From contig CBDDLH010000016.1 in the NCBI GenBank assembly GCA_965230565.1, positions 1,116,001-1,180,000 on the forward strand: DNA of 64,000 nt, in the 5' to 3' direction. Positions 44,442 to 54,200 of the stretch are shown here, one piece after another; positions within the stretch are counted from its first letter, which is position 1, and each line of letters begins with the position of its first letter. Source of the stretch: BCD1 sp965230565 (GTDB taxonomy: Bacteria > Bacteroidota > Bacteroidia > Chitinophagales > Saprospiraceae). Below the pieces are notes generated by a model. It had not been told where the DNA came from. It worked only from the letters and a program-made list of their open reading frames with translations, and searched no databases. The position numbers and the translations under genes are program-made.

Positions 44442-45776
44442 TTGTCCATGCCAAATCTGACCGCCAATCTAGCAGGAATCAAATCTCCCAACCCCTTCTG
44501 GCTGGCTTCCGCGCCGCCGACCAATTCAGGTTATCAGATCATGAAAGCCTTTGATGCCGGATGGGGAGGAGCAGTATGGAAGACCCTTGGAATTCCCGTC
44601 GTAAATACCTCCAGTCGGTACGGTGCGGTCAACTATAAGGATAAGCGTATGATGGGTTTCAACAATATTGAATTGATCTCTGACCGTCCTTTGAGCGATA
44701 ACCTCAGGGAGATGGAGGAAGTCAAGAAATATTTTCCCGACCATGCGGTTATTGCCTCTCTAATGGTTCAGTCTAAAAAAGAGTGGCACCAGATTGTGAA
44801 TGACGTCCAAAACGCCGGTGCGGATGGTATAGAATTGAATTTTGGATGTCCGCATGGAATGTGTGAACGTGGAATGGGTTCAGCGGTAGGCCAGGAGCCG
44901 GAAGTGATTAAAACGCTCGTTGGCTGGGTTATGGAAGTAGCCAAAGTACCGGTGATCGTTAAACTCACTCCCAACATCACAGACATCACCCAACCCGCAT
45001 TGGCCTCACAGATCGGAGGTGCAAATGCCATTTCATTGATCAACACCATTCAAAGCCTGGTCGGTGTCGACCTGGATAATTTTGTCCCCTACCCTGTCGT
45101 AGATGGCAAAAGTACCAATGGTGGTTATTGTGGTCCGGCAGTAAAACCCATTGCATTGAACATGGTTAAAAACTGTGCCATTCATCCTGAATTCAAATTG
45201 CCTATTTCAGGTATTGGCGGTATAGAAACCTGGCGGGACGCCATGGAACATATCATGCTAGGTGCTTCTAATGTTCAGGTTTGTACTGCAGTTATGCATT
45301 ATGGTTTTGGCATTATCCGGGAAATGATCAGCGGTTTTGAAGAATACATGATCGAAAAAGGTTTTGAAACCATTGATGATTTGGTCGGAAAAGCCCTGCC
45401 AAATGTTAAGGACTGGGAAGATCTGAACATGAAATATGAAGTCAAAGCCAGTATCAACAAAGACAAATGTATTGGCTGCGATCTTTGTTATATCGCCTGT
45501 GAAGATGGTGCTCATCAGGCCATCCGGATTCCTGAAAACTCTACCAACAGGATACCGGAGATCATCGATGAAAATTGTGTTGGATGTAATCTTTGTTCCC
45601 TTGTTTGTCCCGTAGAAAATTGCATTACGATGGTGAGAACGGACGACGGGTCGGAACATGAAACCTGGAAGGATTATCAGGTCAAGGATAAAGCTCCCAA
45701 CACTTTTGATGATGAAAGAGCTGGTGGCCGTGGACATTACGTTCCCAAACCAAGTGACGCTTTGAAAAAACAATAA
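44442..45776 (+). CDS. preA: Dihydropyrimidine dehydrogenase, catalytic subunit PreA
   Basis: 444 residues. FMN-binding dihydroorotate-dehydrogenase-like barrel ('LTANLAGIKSPNPFWLAS', 'AWKTLG'-type strand reading 'AVWKTLGIPVVN', 'ISGIGGIETWRDAMEH'), then two 4Fe-4S clusters ('KCIGCDLCYIACEDG', 'NCVGCNLCSLVCPVENC'). It reduces uracil or thymine using electrons from PreT. The active-site loop reads 'ERGMGSAVGQEPE'. From memory, mammalian enzymes have a cysteine where this has valine, and E. coli PreA also has valine. A small membrane protein gene starts 1 bp after its stop. Confidence 0.95.
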   Translation: MSMPNLTANLAGIKSPNPFWLASAPPTNSGYQIMKAFDAGWGGAVWKTLGIPVVNTSSRYGAVNYKDKRMMGFNNIELISDRPLSDNLREMEEVKKYFPDHAVIASLMVQSKKEWHQIVNDVQNAGADGIELNFGCPHGMCERGMGSAVGQEPEVIKTLVGWVMEVAKVPVIVKLTPNITDITQPALASQIGGANAISLINTIQSLVGVDLDNFVPYPVVDGKSTNGGYCGPAVKPIALNMVKNCAIHPEFKLPISGIGGIETWRDAMEHIMLGASNVQVCTAVMHYGFGIIREMISGFEEYMIEKGFETIDDLVGKALPNVKDWEDLNMKYEVKASINKDKCIGCDLCYIACEDGAHQAIRIPENSTNRIPEIIDENCVGCNLCSLVCPVENCITMVRTDDGSEHETWKDYQVKDKAPNTFDDERAGGRGHYVPKPSDALKKQ

Positions 45777-45777
45777 A

Positions 45778-46152
45778 ATGGAAGAAGAAAAAATCCTCGA
45801 CAGTAACCTAAAGCAAAAACAAACAAAACACTCAAGGCTATCTTTTTTGTTGTTTTTATGGGCCCTCGGTTTTATAGGTGTATCATTCCTTTTGACCCTG
45901 ATCCCTGAATCCTGGCTCGACCAACTGCAAGATTCCATCAAAGCCCTTTTGTTTGGAATACCTGTGCTTGTTGTTTTAATTACTTCCTTCGGAGGCTTGA
46001 GGAATGCCATTCTAAGCATTCGAAAAAAGGAAACCTGGGGATTTTACAAAGTAGTAGGCCTTCTGGGAGCGCTAATCATTATTGCCACCATTATCCTTTT
46101 GATAGTCACTAATGTTTTTGATGTTGTAAATGCACTTGCTCCAAATGAATAA
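45778..46152 (+). CDS. Small membrane protein, function unknown
   Basis: 124 residues. A charged N-terminus (25 residues) is followed by three hydrophobic segments ('LSFLLFLWALGFIGVSFLL', 'ALLFGIPVLVVLITSF', 'VVGLLGALIIIATIILLIV'). I recognise no family. The ATG is 1 bp after the preA stop and 5 bp separate its stop from the cytosine deaminase, so it is co-translated within the pyrimidine genes and could serve uptake or enzyme anchoring, which is inference. Confidence 0.8.
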   Translation: MEEEKILDSNLKQKQTKHSRLSFLLFLWALGFIGVSFLLTLIPESWLDQLQDSIKALLFGIPVLVVLITSFGGLRNAILSIRKKETWGFYKVVGLLGALIIIATIILLIVTNVFDVVNALAPNE

Positions 46153-46157
46153 GATCT

Positions 46158-46595
46158 ATGGATAAATTTATGCAGGCAGCTATTGACGAGGCCAAAAAAG
46201 GTCTGGCAGAAGGCGGCATCCCCATCGGCAGCGTTTTGGTGCATAATGGAAAGGTTATTGGCCGCGGTCACAACAGACGTATCCAACGAGGCAGCTGTAT
46301 CCTTCATGGCGAAATGGATGCTCTCGAAAATGCCGGTCGGCTACCAGCTTCCGTTTATCGGGAATGTGTAATTTACACTACCCTATCGCCTTGCTCTATG
46401 TGTTCCGGAGCCATTCTGCTTTATGGTATTCCCAGGGTGGTTATTGGGGAAAATAAAACCTTTTTGGGCGAGGAAAAACTCTTACAGGAACGTAGGCTTG
46501 AAGTAGAAGTTATGAATAATGAGGAGTGCATCGAAATGATGGAGACCTTTATCCGGGAGAAGCCGGAGTTGTGGAATGAGGATATTGGGGTTTGA
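46158..46595 (+). CDS. Cytosine deaminase of the fungal (CDA-fold) type
   Basis: 145 residues. Zinc site H50/E52 ('ILHGEMDALENAGRL') and C79/C82 ('TTLSPCSMCSGAI'). The segments 'SVYRECVIYTTLSPC', 'LLYGIPRVVIGENKTF' and the C-terminal 'ELWNEDIGV' resemble yeast cytosine deaminase Fcy1 much more than the amidohydrolase-type CodA of E. coli or tRNA adenosine deaminase TadA (similarity judged from memory). It would turn cytosine into uracil and feed PreTA. Last gene of the preA run. Guanine deaminase is the main alternative. Confidence 0.85.
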   Translation: MDKFMQAAIDEAKKGLAEGGIPIGSVLVHNGKVIGRGHNRRIQRGSCILHGEMDALENAGRLPASVYRECVIYTTLSPCSMCSGAILLYGIPRVVIGENKTFLGEEKLLQERRLEVEVMNNEECIEMMETFIREKPELWNEDIGV

Positions 46596-46644
46596 TTTAA
46601 ATCAGGACAAAAGTAGTTAAAGTAAAACAAGCACCACATTACCA

Positions 46645-48909
46645 TTATCCTCTCACTATCAGCTTTTTATCAAAATGCAATTCAAGTTCACTGGAACTAA
46701 CCTCCGGGTGTTCCAGCATCCACTTAGCCAATGGACTGATCAATACCTGATCAATGGCTCGCTGCAATGGCCTCGCTCCATATTTTTCATCAAATCCGAC
46801 GAGGGTAATATGATTAATTAATTCGTCGGTGAAAGTCAGTTTGATTTTTCTTTTGATAAAGCCATCTCTTTCTTTCAGCTCTTCCAGTTCCTTCAAAGTG
46901 ATCTTCCGTATGGCTTCCCTGGTTAAAGGATTAAATAACACCACGGAATCAATACGGTTAATAAACTCAGGCCGGAAAAACTTATGGATGGCCGACATGT
47001 ATTTGCTTTCCTCACTGTCGGTTTTTTGAAAAGCCATCATGGTTCTTTCTGAAGCTCCCACATTCGAAGCCATGATGATTATGGTATTCCTGAAGTTCGT
47101 AACTCGCCCGTAAGTGTCCACCAATAATCCTTCATCCAACAAAGTCAGCAAGGCATCAAAGACTGCCGGGTGTGCCTTTTCGATCTCATCGAACAAAACC
47201 ACCGCAAAAGGTTTTTCCCGGACCTCCTTCACCAACTGCCCCACTTCCCTACCAGAACCGACCAACCGGCTCAACTGCCCGGGATGCTGGAATTCACTCA
47301 TGTCAATCCTGATCAACGGTTGTTTCTTTTGCCCCTGGCCAAAGAAATATCCCGCCAGAACTTTTGCGGAAGCCGTTTTACCAACTCCCGTAGGCCCGGC
47401 AAATAATAAAGTTTGAATCGGTTTGCGAGGATCATTCAGCCGGGCTTTAAAAATCTTAACAAGGCTGCTGAGCTTTTCTACCGCATCCTGTTGCCCGATA
47501 ATCCTGGAACTGAAATATCCTTCCAATGCTTCCGAATCCAGGGTAATGTCATCCTGGAGGAATAAAGCAGGTAATCCGGTTTGGTCAATGAATTGTTGGA
47601 TGACCTGTTCTTTGCCTACTGATTGTCCATCGTTAGTCTGGACTTCATGCACACATTTACTCAGGAATTTAATTCCCTTACCAGGGAAATGCTCGTAAGG
47701 GATATACCGTTTCAAAAGCCGGAAACTCAGATTCAGTGCATCCTGGTTGATATTTATACTAAAACGTTTATTGCAGTGATCGGCAAATTTGGCAAAAATA
47801 TTATGTACTTCAGTCTCCTCCAATTCATCGATCTGTATGGTCCGGAAGGACTGAACAAAGGCTGGGAGCAACTGACGCATTTTCTCCAACTCCCTGACGG
47901 TAACTTCACCTACAACCTGTAATTTCCCCTGTTGCATAAACGGCAGAAAAAATGCAGCCACACTGCTTTCAGGTCCTTCTCCACCACTGGACAACAGTTG
48001 CATAATGTTTTCCACCCAAAGGATACCATTATCGGATTCCAGTTCTTCCACAAGCACCTCACAGGTTTCCTGCCATTCTCCAAGGTATTTGGCCGAAGAG
48101 GTAATCCGGTCAGGCAGCATATTCCAAAACTTAAAGCCGAGATCCTGTTTGTTCTTTTTGCTTTTTACCATTCGGATTGCCGCCCGTAACACTGCACTCT
48201 TGCCTACCCCGTGTTCTCCGACCAACAGGACATTGGCCCTCGAGTTGACCAACTCATTCACCAAATCCCTTACTTCCTCATCCCGTTCCCAGGCTGCATC
48301 CGGGAAAGGGCTTTTCCGTTTACGGGTCTGTTGTGGATTAGGGTATTCCTCTGCAAGTTTAGGCAATGCCTTATAAGTCCTTTTATAGTTAAAACCTCCC
48401 CAATCCGGTGCCCTGTCCAGGTTAACTTTCAAGGTAACGGTATCCAAATGAGGTTTGGCATAGGAAAGCAATCGGAAGATCTTTTCCGGTTCCAGTTGCC
48501 CTAAAAGGTGAGTGGAAAAATGTCTGGCCAAAGTTACCAGCTGATCTTTTTTATAATAAGTAAATCGTCTCCTTAAAAGCGGTAAATAACATTCAAACCC
48601 GCCATTGGGAGTTCCGCCAAAAATAATCGGAACAGGAACCTTATAAGACTGAGCCAATGGAAATGTAGTATCATCAGACTGATAAGCAGGCCTTACCGAA
48701 ACTTCGAGGACTTTCAGCTTGGGGTTATCCATTTCGAAGTAAGGATAATCACCATGCTTTTTATATTCTTTGAACAAATATTTACCCAATTTGACCTTAA
48801 GGGTTTCAACATCCTTTTCTACGGCATTCAAACCGGTACCGACAAGGATGCCAAGCACAGCACCTTGTTTGATATCAAAAGTCAATAAAGGATAGTTGAT
48901 GATTTCCAT
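46645..48909 (-). CDS. Clp-type AAA+ ATPase with two ATPase domains and an atypical N-terminus
   Basis: 754 residues from ATG 48909 (a longer open frame upstream has no protein character). Domain D1: Walker A 'GEHGVGKS' (231-238), but the Walker B equivalent reads 'ILWVEN' (296-301), lacking the usual DE. Domain D2: Walker A 'GPTGVGKT' (505-512), Walker B 'VLFDEIEKAHPAVFDALL', then the ClpB-type small domain ('YGARPLQRAIDQ'). There is no Clp_N repeat domain at the start and no long middle coiled coil. Residues 1-205 are a beta-rich region I do not recognise. Probably an unfoldase or disaggregase with ATP hydrolysis mainly in D2. Confidence 0.85.
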   Translation of the reverse strand: MEIINYPLLTFDIKQGAVLGILVGTGLNAVEKDVETLKVKLGKYLFKEYKKHGDYPYFEMDNPKLKVLEVSVRPAYQSDDTTFPLAQSYKVPVPIIFGGTPNGGFECYLPLLRRRFTYYKKDQLVTLARHFSTHLLGQLEPEKIFRLLSYAKPHLDTVTLKVNLDRAPDWGGFNYKRTYKALPKLAEEYPNPQQTRKRKSPFPDAAWERDEEVRDLVNELVNSRANVLLVGEHGVGKSAVLRAAIRMVKSKKNKQDLGFKFWNMLPDRITSSAKYLGEWQETCEVLVEELESDNGILWVENIMQLLSSGGEGPESSVAAFFLPFMQQGKLQVVGEVTVRELEKMRQLLPAFVQSFRTIQIDELEETEVHNIFAKFADHCNKRFSININQDALNLSFRLLKRYIPYEHFPGKGIKFLSKCVHEVQTNDGQSVGKEQVIQQFIDQTGLPALFLQDDITLDSEALEGYFSSRIIGQQDAVEKLSSLVKIFKARLNDPRKPIQTLLFAGPTGVGKTASAKVLAGYFFGQGQKKQPLIRIDMSEFQHPGQLSRLVGSGREVGQLVKEVREKPFAVVLFDEIEKAHPAVFDALLTLLDEGLLVDTYGRVTNFRNTIIIMASNVGASERTMMAFQKTDSEESKYMSAIHKFFRPEFINRIDSVVLFNPLTREAIRKITLKELEELKERDGFIKRKIKLTFTDELINHITLVGFDEKYGARPLQRAIDQVLISPLAKWMLEHPEVSSSELELHFDKKLIVRG

Positions 48910-48983
48910 TTGTTCTCCGATTCCTCTGGATTGTGAAAGTAGCGAAAAAAAAGAAGATGAAAAATAGAATAGACATATTTTGC

Positions 48984-48991
48984 TACTTTTG
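48984..48991 (+). promoter_or_regulatory. -7 promoter box (TACTTTTG)
   Basis: TACTTTTGCAC is identical in its first ten bases to the box at 11463, and lies 63 bp upstream of the S1-domain gene. The divergent Clp-type gene starts 74 bp away on the other strand. Confidence 0.5.
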
Positions 48992-49053
48992 CACAAAACC
49001 AGGACCTGATTGTTTTCAAAAAATGTATTGCAGGGCTTGTCAACATTTTCATT

Positions 49054-49887
49054 ATGATAGAAATAGGCAAAATAAATTCGCTGAGAATAGTTAAAGAGGT
49101 GGACTTCGGATTGTATCTGGACGGTGGTCCTAAAGGAGAAATTCTTCTGCCCAAAAGGTATGTTCCGGAACAATATGAAATTGACGGCAATCTGGACGTC
49201 TTCATTTATACTGATTCTGAAGATCGCCTGATAGCCACAACAGAAAAACCCCATGCCATGGTGGGTGATATTGCCTTTTTGGAAGTCGTAGCAGTTAATG
49301 AAATTGGTGCCTTTCTCGATTGGGGTCTTGCCAAGGATCTGCTGGTTCCATTTCGTGAACAGCGTTCTAAAATGAAAGTTGGCGAGTCACACATCGTGGC
49401 TGTTTATCTGGATGAGGAGAGCGAACGAATAGCTGCTTCGGCAAAATTGGATGAATTCCTGGAATTTACGGCAGACGAATATGAAACGGGCCAGGAAGTA
49501 TTTTTGCAGATCTGGAGCATGACTCCCATTGGTTTCAAAGTGATCATTAATGATAGCCACCTGGGGATGTTGTACAAAGATGAAGTGTTCCAGCATCTGG
49601 AAAGAGGCCAGAGGATGAAGGGGTACATCAAAAAGGTTCGTGATGATAAAAAGATCGATCTCACCCTGCACAAGCCGGGAGTCGGAAAAGTCGATGACCT
49701 GGGAGAAAAGATCCTGAAAAAGTTAAAAGATGAAGGCGGCTTTATTCCGGTAACCGACAAAAGCCACCCGGAACTGATCTATAGCATTTTCGGAGAGAGT
49801 AAAAAGACCTTTAAAAAAGCTGTTGGAGGACTTTACAAAAAACGGCTGATCACCCTTGAGGAAAAGGGGATTCGGTTGGTAGAATAA
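49054..49887 (+). CDS. S1-domain RNA-binding protein, CvfB/YitL-like
   Basis: 277 residues. Three consecutive S1-like beta-barrels ('GKINSLRIVKEVDFGLYLDGG', 'FLEVVAVNEIGAFLDWGLAKDLLVPF', 'LQIWSMTPIGFKVIINDSHLGMLY') and a C-terminal winged-helix region ('ESKKTFKKAVGGLYKKRLITL'), the layout of CvfB. Family members bind RNA and affect virulence or biofilm genes in Firmicutes; the role in Bacteroidota is unknown. Monocistronic with a strong terminator overlapping its end. Confidence 0.9.
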   Translation: MIEIGKINSLRIVKEVDFGLYLDGGPKGEILLPKRYVPEQYEIDGNLDVFIYTDSEDRLIATTEKPHAMVGDIAFLEVVAVNEIGAFLDWGLAKDLLVPFREQRSKMKVGESHIVAVYLDEESERIAASAKLDEFLEFTADEYETGQEVFLQIWSMTPIGFKVIINDSHLGMLYKDEVFQHLERGQRMKGYIKKVRDDKKIDLTLHKPGVGKVDDLGEKILKKLKDEGGFIPVTDKSHPELIYSIFGESKKTFKKAVGGLYKKRLITLEEKGIRLVE

Positions 49888-49920
49888 AAAAAAGGCCCGG
49901 AAAATTTCCGGGCCTTTTTT
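49888..49920. terminator. Bidirectional terminator
   Basis: AAAAAAGGCCCGGAAA and TTTCCGGGCCTTTTTT form a perfect 16-bp stem that begins right after the stop codon, with A and T runs on both sides. It serves the S1-domain gene and possibly the convergent porP. Confidence 0.92.
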
Positions 49921-49962
49921 GTAAATATTTATTATAACAAATTTCTCTAACATTCTAAATTG

Positions 49963-49983
49963 GACTTCAGACTCTTGACTTTT
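49963..49983. repeat. Short heptamer run, 3 units (GACTNNN)
   Basis: GACTTCA, GACTCTT, GACTTTT in 7-bp register, in the spacer between the S1-domain and porP genes. It is followed at 49996-50030 by a 15-bp near-duplication (GCAGAATATCCAACA, GCAGAATGTCCAATG). Too short to be certain on its own. Confidence 0.4.
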
Positions 49984-50045
49984 AAACGAGGCAGAACCGC
50001 AGAATATCCAACAGCAGAATGTCCAATGTAGAAGTTTATAATATA

Positions 50046-51131
50046 TTAAAACCTAGGACAATCCACCCGTGCCCTCCTGTCTCTTGGGCGGTGAATATAA
50101 ATGAAGGATACCTCAAAGGCTCCTCGTGAGTTATTGGCTTCTGATAACACAGATGTCGTTATATCGTAGCTCAGTCCGAAGTTCATTCCCTCAAATTCAA
50201 GAATAGCAGAAACGGTCATCGCATCGAGATGTACATCACTATCCAGCTTATTGGCAATATGTCCCCACAGTCCTGCACGAATGGCCACCTCCTGCCACTC
50301 GCGGCGGGAATAGCGAAGGTTGGCTCCAACCGTTGTACTCAGGGAAGGCCCCTGACTCATGAAAGCAATGGCAGGCAATAAACTTATATGATCAGCCACA
50401 GGAAATTCCCCTCCGGCATGTAATACATATCTGGTTGGCAACCGTTCATCCTGGTTTTCCATAAAGGAAATATTGGGTTCGTTCAAGTGAAACATTGACC
50501 CTCCGAAATACAGACTTTGATTGACTCCAAAAACAGCATAGTACAAAATACCCGCACTGAAATCAACATAAAGGTCAGTAGTATTTCTCTCAAAGCCTTC
50601 ACCGTTGTCCAATCCCTGATCCACACTATAATCATTGAGATCGAATTGCTGGGTGAACCAAAGTTGTTCCCATTCGAACCCACGTTGTCCAAGCCCTAAC
50701 TTTGCACCGGCTACGAGGAATTGATTACTTCTGTTGTAACGGCTTCCACCCATTTGCTTTTGATAAGAACCGCTCAGGCTGAAATCAGTCCGGTTAAACC
50801 CTGAAATACCTGCCTCATCTCTCAAAGCAGAAATCCCGAAACCGGCGTGATCATATCTCCCGACATTGGTACGCATATCAAAACTGGCGGAAATGGTTCT
50901 GAATGGATTGGACCCCAAAATACTGGTATACAGCTCCCGGTAATTGGCCGCTCCACGGAACTGCCCTTCAAATACCCCCGTAAGTGCCGGATTTAACTGC
51001 ATAGGCGCATAGTAGAATTGAGCAAAACGGGCATCCTGAGCCTGGCTTTCCTGCACAGTGGAAACATTCATCCCAAGAATCAATGCCAGGTTCAAAAATA
51101 TAAGTTTAACTGAAGTAGATATTCTTCTCAT
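50046..51131 (-). CDS. PorP/SprF-family T9SS outer membrane protein
   Basis: 361 residues; signal peptide ending near 'QESQAQ', then 'DARFAQFYYAPMQLNPALTGVF', the hallmark of PorP/SprF. The remainder is a beta-barrel ('FDMRTNVGRYDHAGFGISAL', 'GILYYAVFGVNQSLYFGG', 'NFGLSYDITTSVL'). SprF in gliding Bacteroidota is needed for secretion of the SprB adhesin, and the family usually sits beside the large type-B cargo, as here (97 bp downstream of the SprB-like gene). It probably guides that adhesin to the surface. Confidence 0.94.
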   Translation of the reverse strand: MRRISTSVKLIFLNLALILGMNVSTVQESQAQDARFAQFYYAPMQLNPALTGVFEGQFRGAANYRELYTSILGSNPFRTISASFDMRTNVGRYDHAGFGISALRDEAGISGFNRTDFSLSGSYQKQMGGSRYNRSNQFLVAGAKLGLGQRGFEWEQLWFTQQFDLNDYSVDQGLDNGEGFERNTTDLYVDFSAGILYYAVFGVNQSLYFGGSMFHLNEPNISFMENQDERLPTRYVLHAGGEFPVADHISLLPAIAFMSQGPSLSTTVGANLRYSRREWQEVAIRAGLWGHIANKLDSDVHLDAMTVSAILEFEGMNFGLSYDITTSVLSEANNSRGAFEVSFIYIHRPRDRRARVDCPRF

Positions 51132-51227
51132 AATAGTTAAATAAAATTAAAAGTTATGTCAAAAGTCAAAGGTGTTGCCAGGAAGGAGGTTGAAACAAGA
51201 ATCAACATCCTTCCTGAAAACCTGTTT

Positions 51228-54200
51228 TTATCTAATTAATGTCGTTTCTCCCATCAATTCAGCTGTCTCCTTATCATAAGGATATTCGACAACCATACTC
51301 CACAGGTAAACTCCGCCTTGCAGTTGTTCTCCTTTAAAGGTACCATCCCAACCTACTCCGGAGTTCACTTCAAAATCATGATTTTCATACAATAATTCCC
51401 CCCAACGGTCATATACCCTGAAGACTTTCACAATAGTTCCCGGCAAACCGTGAACCTGCAGTACATCATTGACCCCGTCACTATTCGGACTGAATCCGGT
51501 CGGTACCACAGCTGACCTAGGCTTGGCCACATTAATCGTCAGAAGGTCCGTATCCTCACAACCATTTTCATCAACTCCGTATAGTTCGTAGATCAAAGTG
51601 TTTTCAGGATAAAAGATCGGCGCAATACATTCTTCACAGGTCATGGTGCTGTCGTAAGGTGGATACCAAACATACATCACCTCTCCTATTCCATTTTCTG
51701 AAGTCGCTTCGATTTGGATTTGTTCACCCAACTGGATGGTCACATCCGGACCGGCATCGACCATGAACTCATCAGGTTCTGCAATGGTAGCATCCGTAAT
51801 GTACATACAACCATTAGCGTCCCGCATGAAAATATTGTAATGTCCGGCAGTCAGACCAATCAGCGTAGAAGACCCTAAATAATCGCTATTGTTAAGGCTG
51901 AATTGATAAGGGGGAACTCCTCCCTGCGGTGTTGCGTAGATAGTTCCGTCACGGTCACCAAAACAGGTTACATCCTCAACGGCAATATCAGCATACAACT
52001 GATCAGGTTGTTCAATTTCTATAGGAACCTGCAAAACGCAATCACTCTCATCAGTTACCGTCAATTCATAAATTCCTGCAGCCAGATTTTCTATATTAGG
52101 TGTATTCTCGGTTGTCGGCCAGGCGTATACATATCCCGGTGTTCCTCCGGATACATAGGTTTCAATGGATCCGTTGGCATCCCCGAAACATTCATTGTCA
52201 TCAGTATCATAGGTGATTTCAAGTTGCGTAGGGTGATCGATGCTCACTGTTTGACTTGATTGACAACCATTTTCATCTGTCAAGGTAACACTGTAAGTTC
52301 CATTGGAAAGGTTTTCGGCTACCAGTGTTTCCTGGCTACCTGCCAATGCATCCCAAAGTATGGTTACATCTCCTTGATTACCCGTTATATTGTAAATGGA
52401 AGCAAAGCCATCGCTGGCATTAAAACAGTTTGCATCATCTCCAACAACTTCAAATAATAGCGGATCAGGATCAGGCAGATATCTGGAAACCACCACAAAA
52501 CAGCCATTGGCATCTGCAATAGTCACCTCATAATCGGCCCCTCCGAGAACATTTTCAGTTACAACACCCGAATCTCCGTTATTCCAGGAAAAATTATAAT
52601 CGGATTCCTCACCGTCAACACCGGCACCTCCACCAAAATTATTTACACCAAGACTTCCATCCGGAAAACCATTACAGGTTGGTAAACTGATGATGATATC
52701 TCCATAAAGCAATTCAAGATCTGCCAGGTCTGTAGACCCCTCAGCAGAACAACCATTCTCATCTGTTACCGTCACGGAAATCATTCCCGGACTCAAATCT
52801 ACAGCCGTTGCTCCTTGTTGATTATCGCTCCAAATGTAAGTATATCCAGGTCCGGTCCCTCCTCCACCGACAGCGGTAGCTTCATTGTCACTTTCACCGT
52901 TACAACCATTGTAGGATTGGTCTACCATGACAGTAACCGCCGTAGCAGGTTGTCCTGTCATCAAGTCCATAGATTCCATACATCCGTTGGCATCTGTTAC
53001 CTCCACCTGATGCATGCCGGCACCAAGGTTGTCAACGGATTGGGTTATCTCCCCATTGTCCCATACATAATCATAAGGCGCAGTACCACCGGAAGGCGTA
53101 ACTGTTCCCGTTCCATCCATAAAACCAAAACAACTGGCATCTTCCCCGTCAACCGAAAGCATTAATGCTTCAGGTTCCGTTATGACTACTTCCACTTCCG
53201 TCATACAATAAATGTTATCCGTGACAGTGACAGTATATGTCCCTGCCGGAAGGAAGGAAGCGGTTTGCAATACCTGCATATCAGGATCATTCCAGGCATA
53301 GTTGTAAGGGGCTATTCCGTTGGAAGGATAAAGGGTGGCAGAACCGGTTTCTGTTCCAAAACAGGCTACATGATTGATCACCACCGAATCGATGAGAATA
53401 CCGTCATCCGGCCCACATTCACTATAGGTACATGTGGTGGTTCCTGTTGCCACATCACAGGTTATCCCCGTACCCGAGGAATTTACCTGAATTTCCATCG
53501 TCACCTCATCTCCAAAATTCAATCCGGAAACGATATATGGATTATCGGTAACACCTGTCTGCCAACCAGATGGCGTTCCGTTGATAATAATATTGACATT
53601 ATACGAACTGACTCCAGGATTCACCGGCCATGAAAAGGATAACTGGCCGTTGCCAATGGAAGAACAGAAAACATCCGGTGCAGGCACTTCAGTAACTACA
53701 TCCACCTGAATCGTATCAAGATTAATACACCCATATTGATCTTCCGCTTCTACAATGTAACTCGTGGAAGTAGATGGGAATACTTCCGGATCCGGACAAT
53801 CTGTACAGGTAATGTTAAAGTTAGGGCTCCAATCGTAAGTAATGGAATTCATGGAATTGAACGTAATGGACCACGAATTCAAAATCCCCATTTCATTAAA
53901 TCCAAACTGATCCCCTACCAAAAGCGTCCAGGTACCTTCCATGTCTGCCCCGTTAAGGTCACTCCAGCTTCCTTCCGGTTGAAAATCTCCGGTAAAGGGT
54001 GCTGAACCCGCATTAATTGGCATCACGGCTGTCGGAGTGAAGCAGGTATTGGTAAAATTATCCCCGCTACCTCCATTTCCGGTAGTTAATTCCAGCATCT
54101 CACCCGATGGTGCCTGCAGGAATACCTGCATATCACCGTCATAGTCTGTTTCAAGATCGAAACATACAGATGCTATTTGTTGAGCGGCATTCGCAATCTG

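Noticed and set aside
48910..49254. Upstream extension of the Clp-type ATPase
   Set aside because: The residues before ATG 48909 are phenylalanine-rich and overlap the promoter and start of the divergent S1-domain gene.
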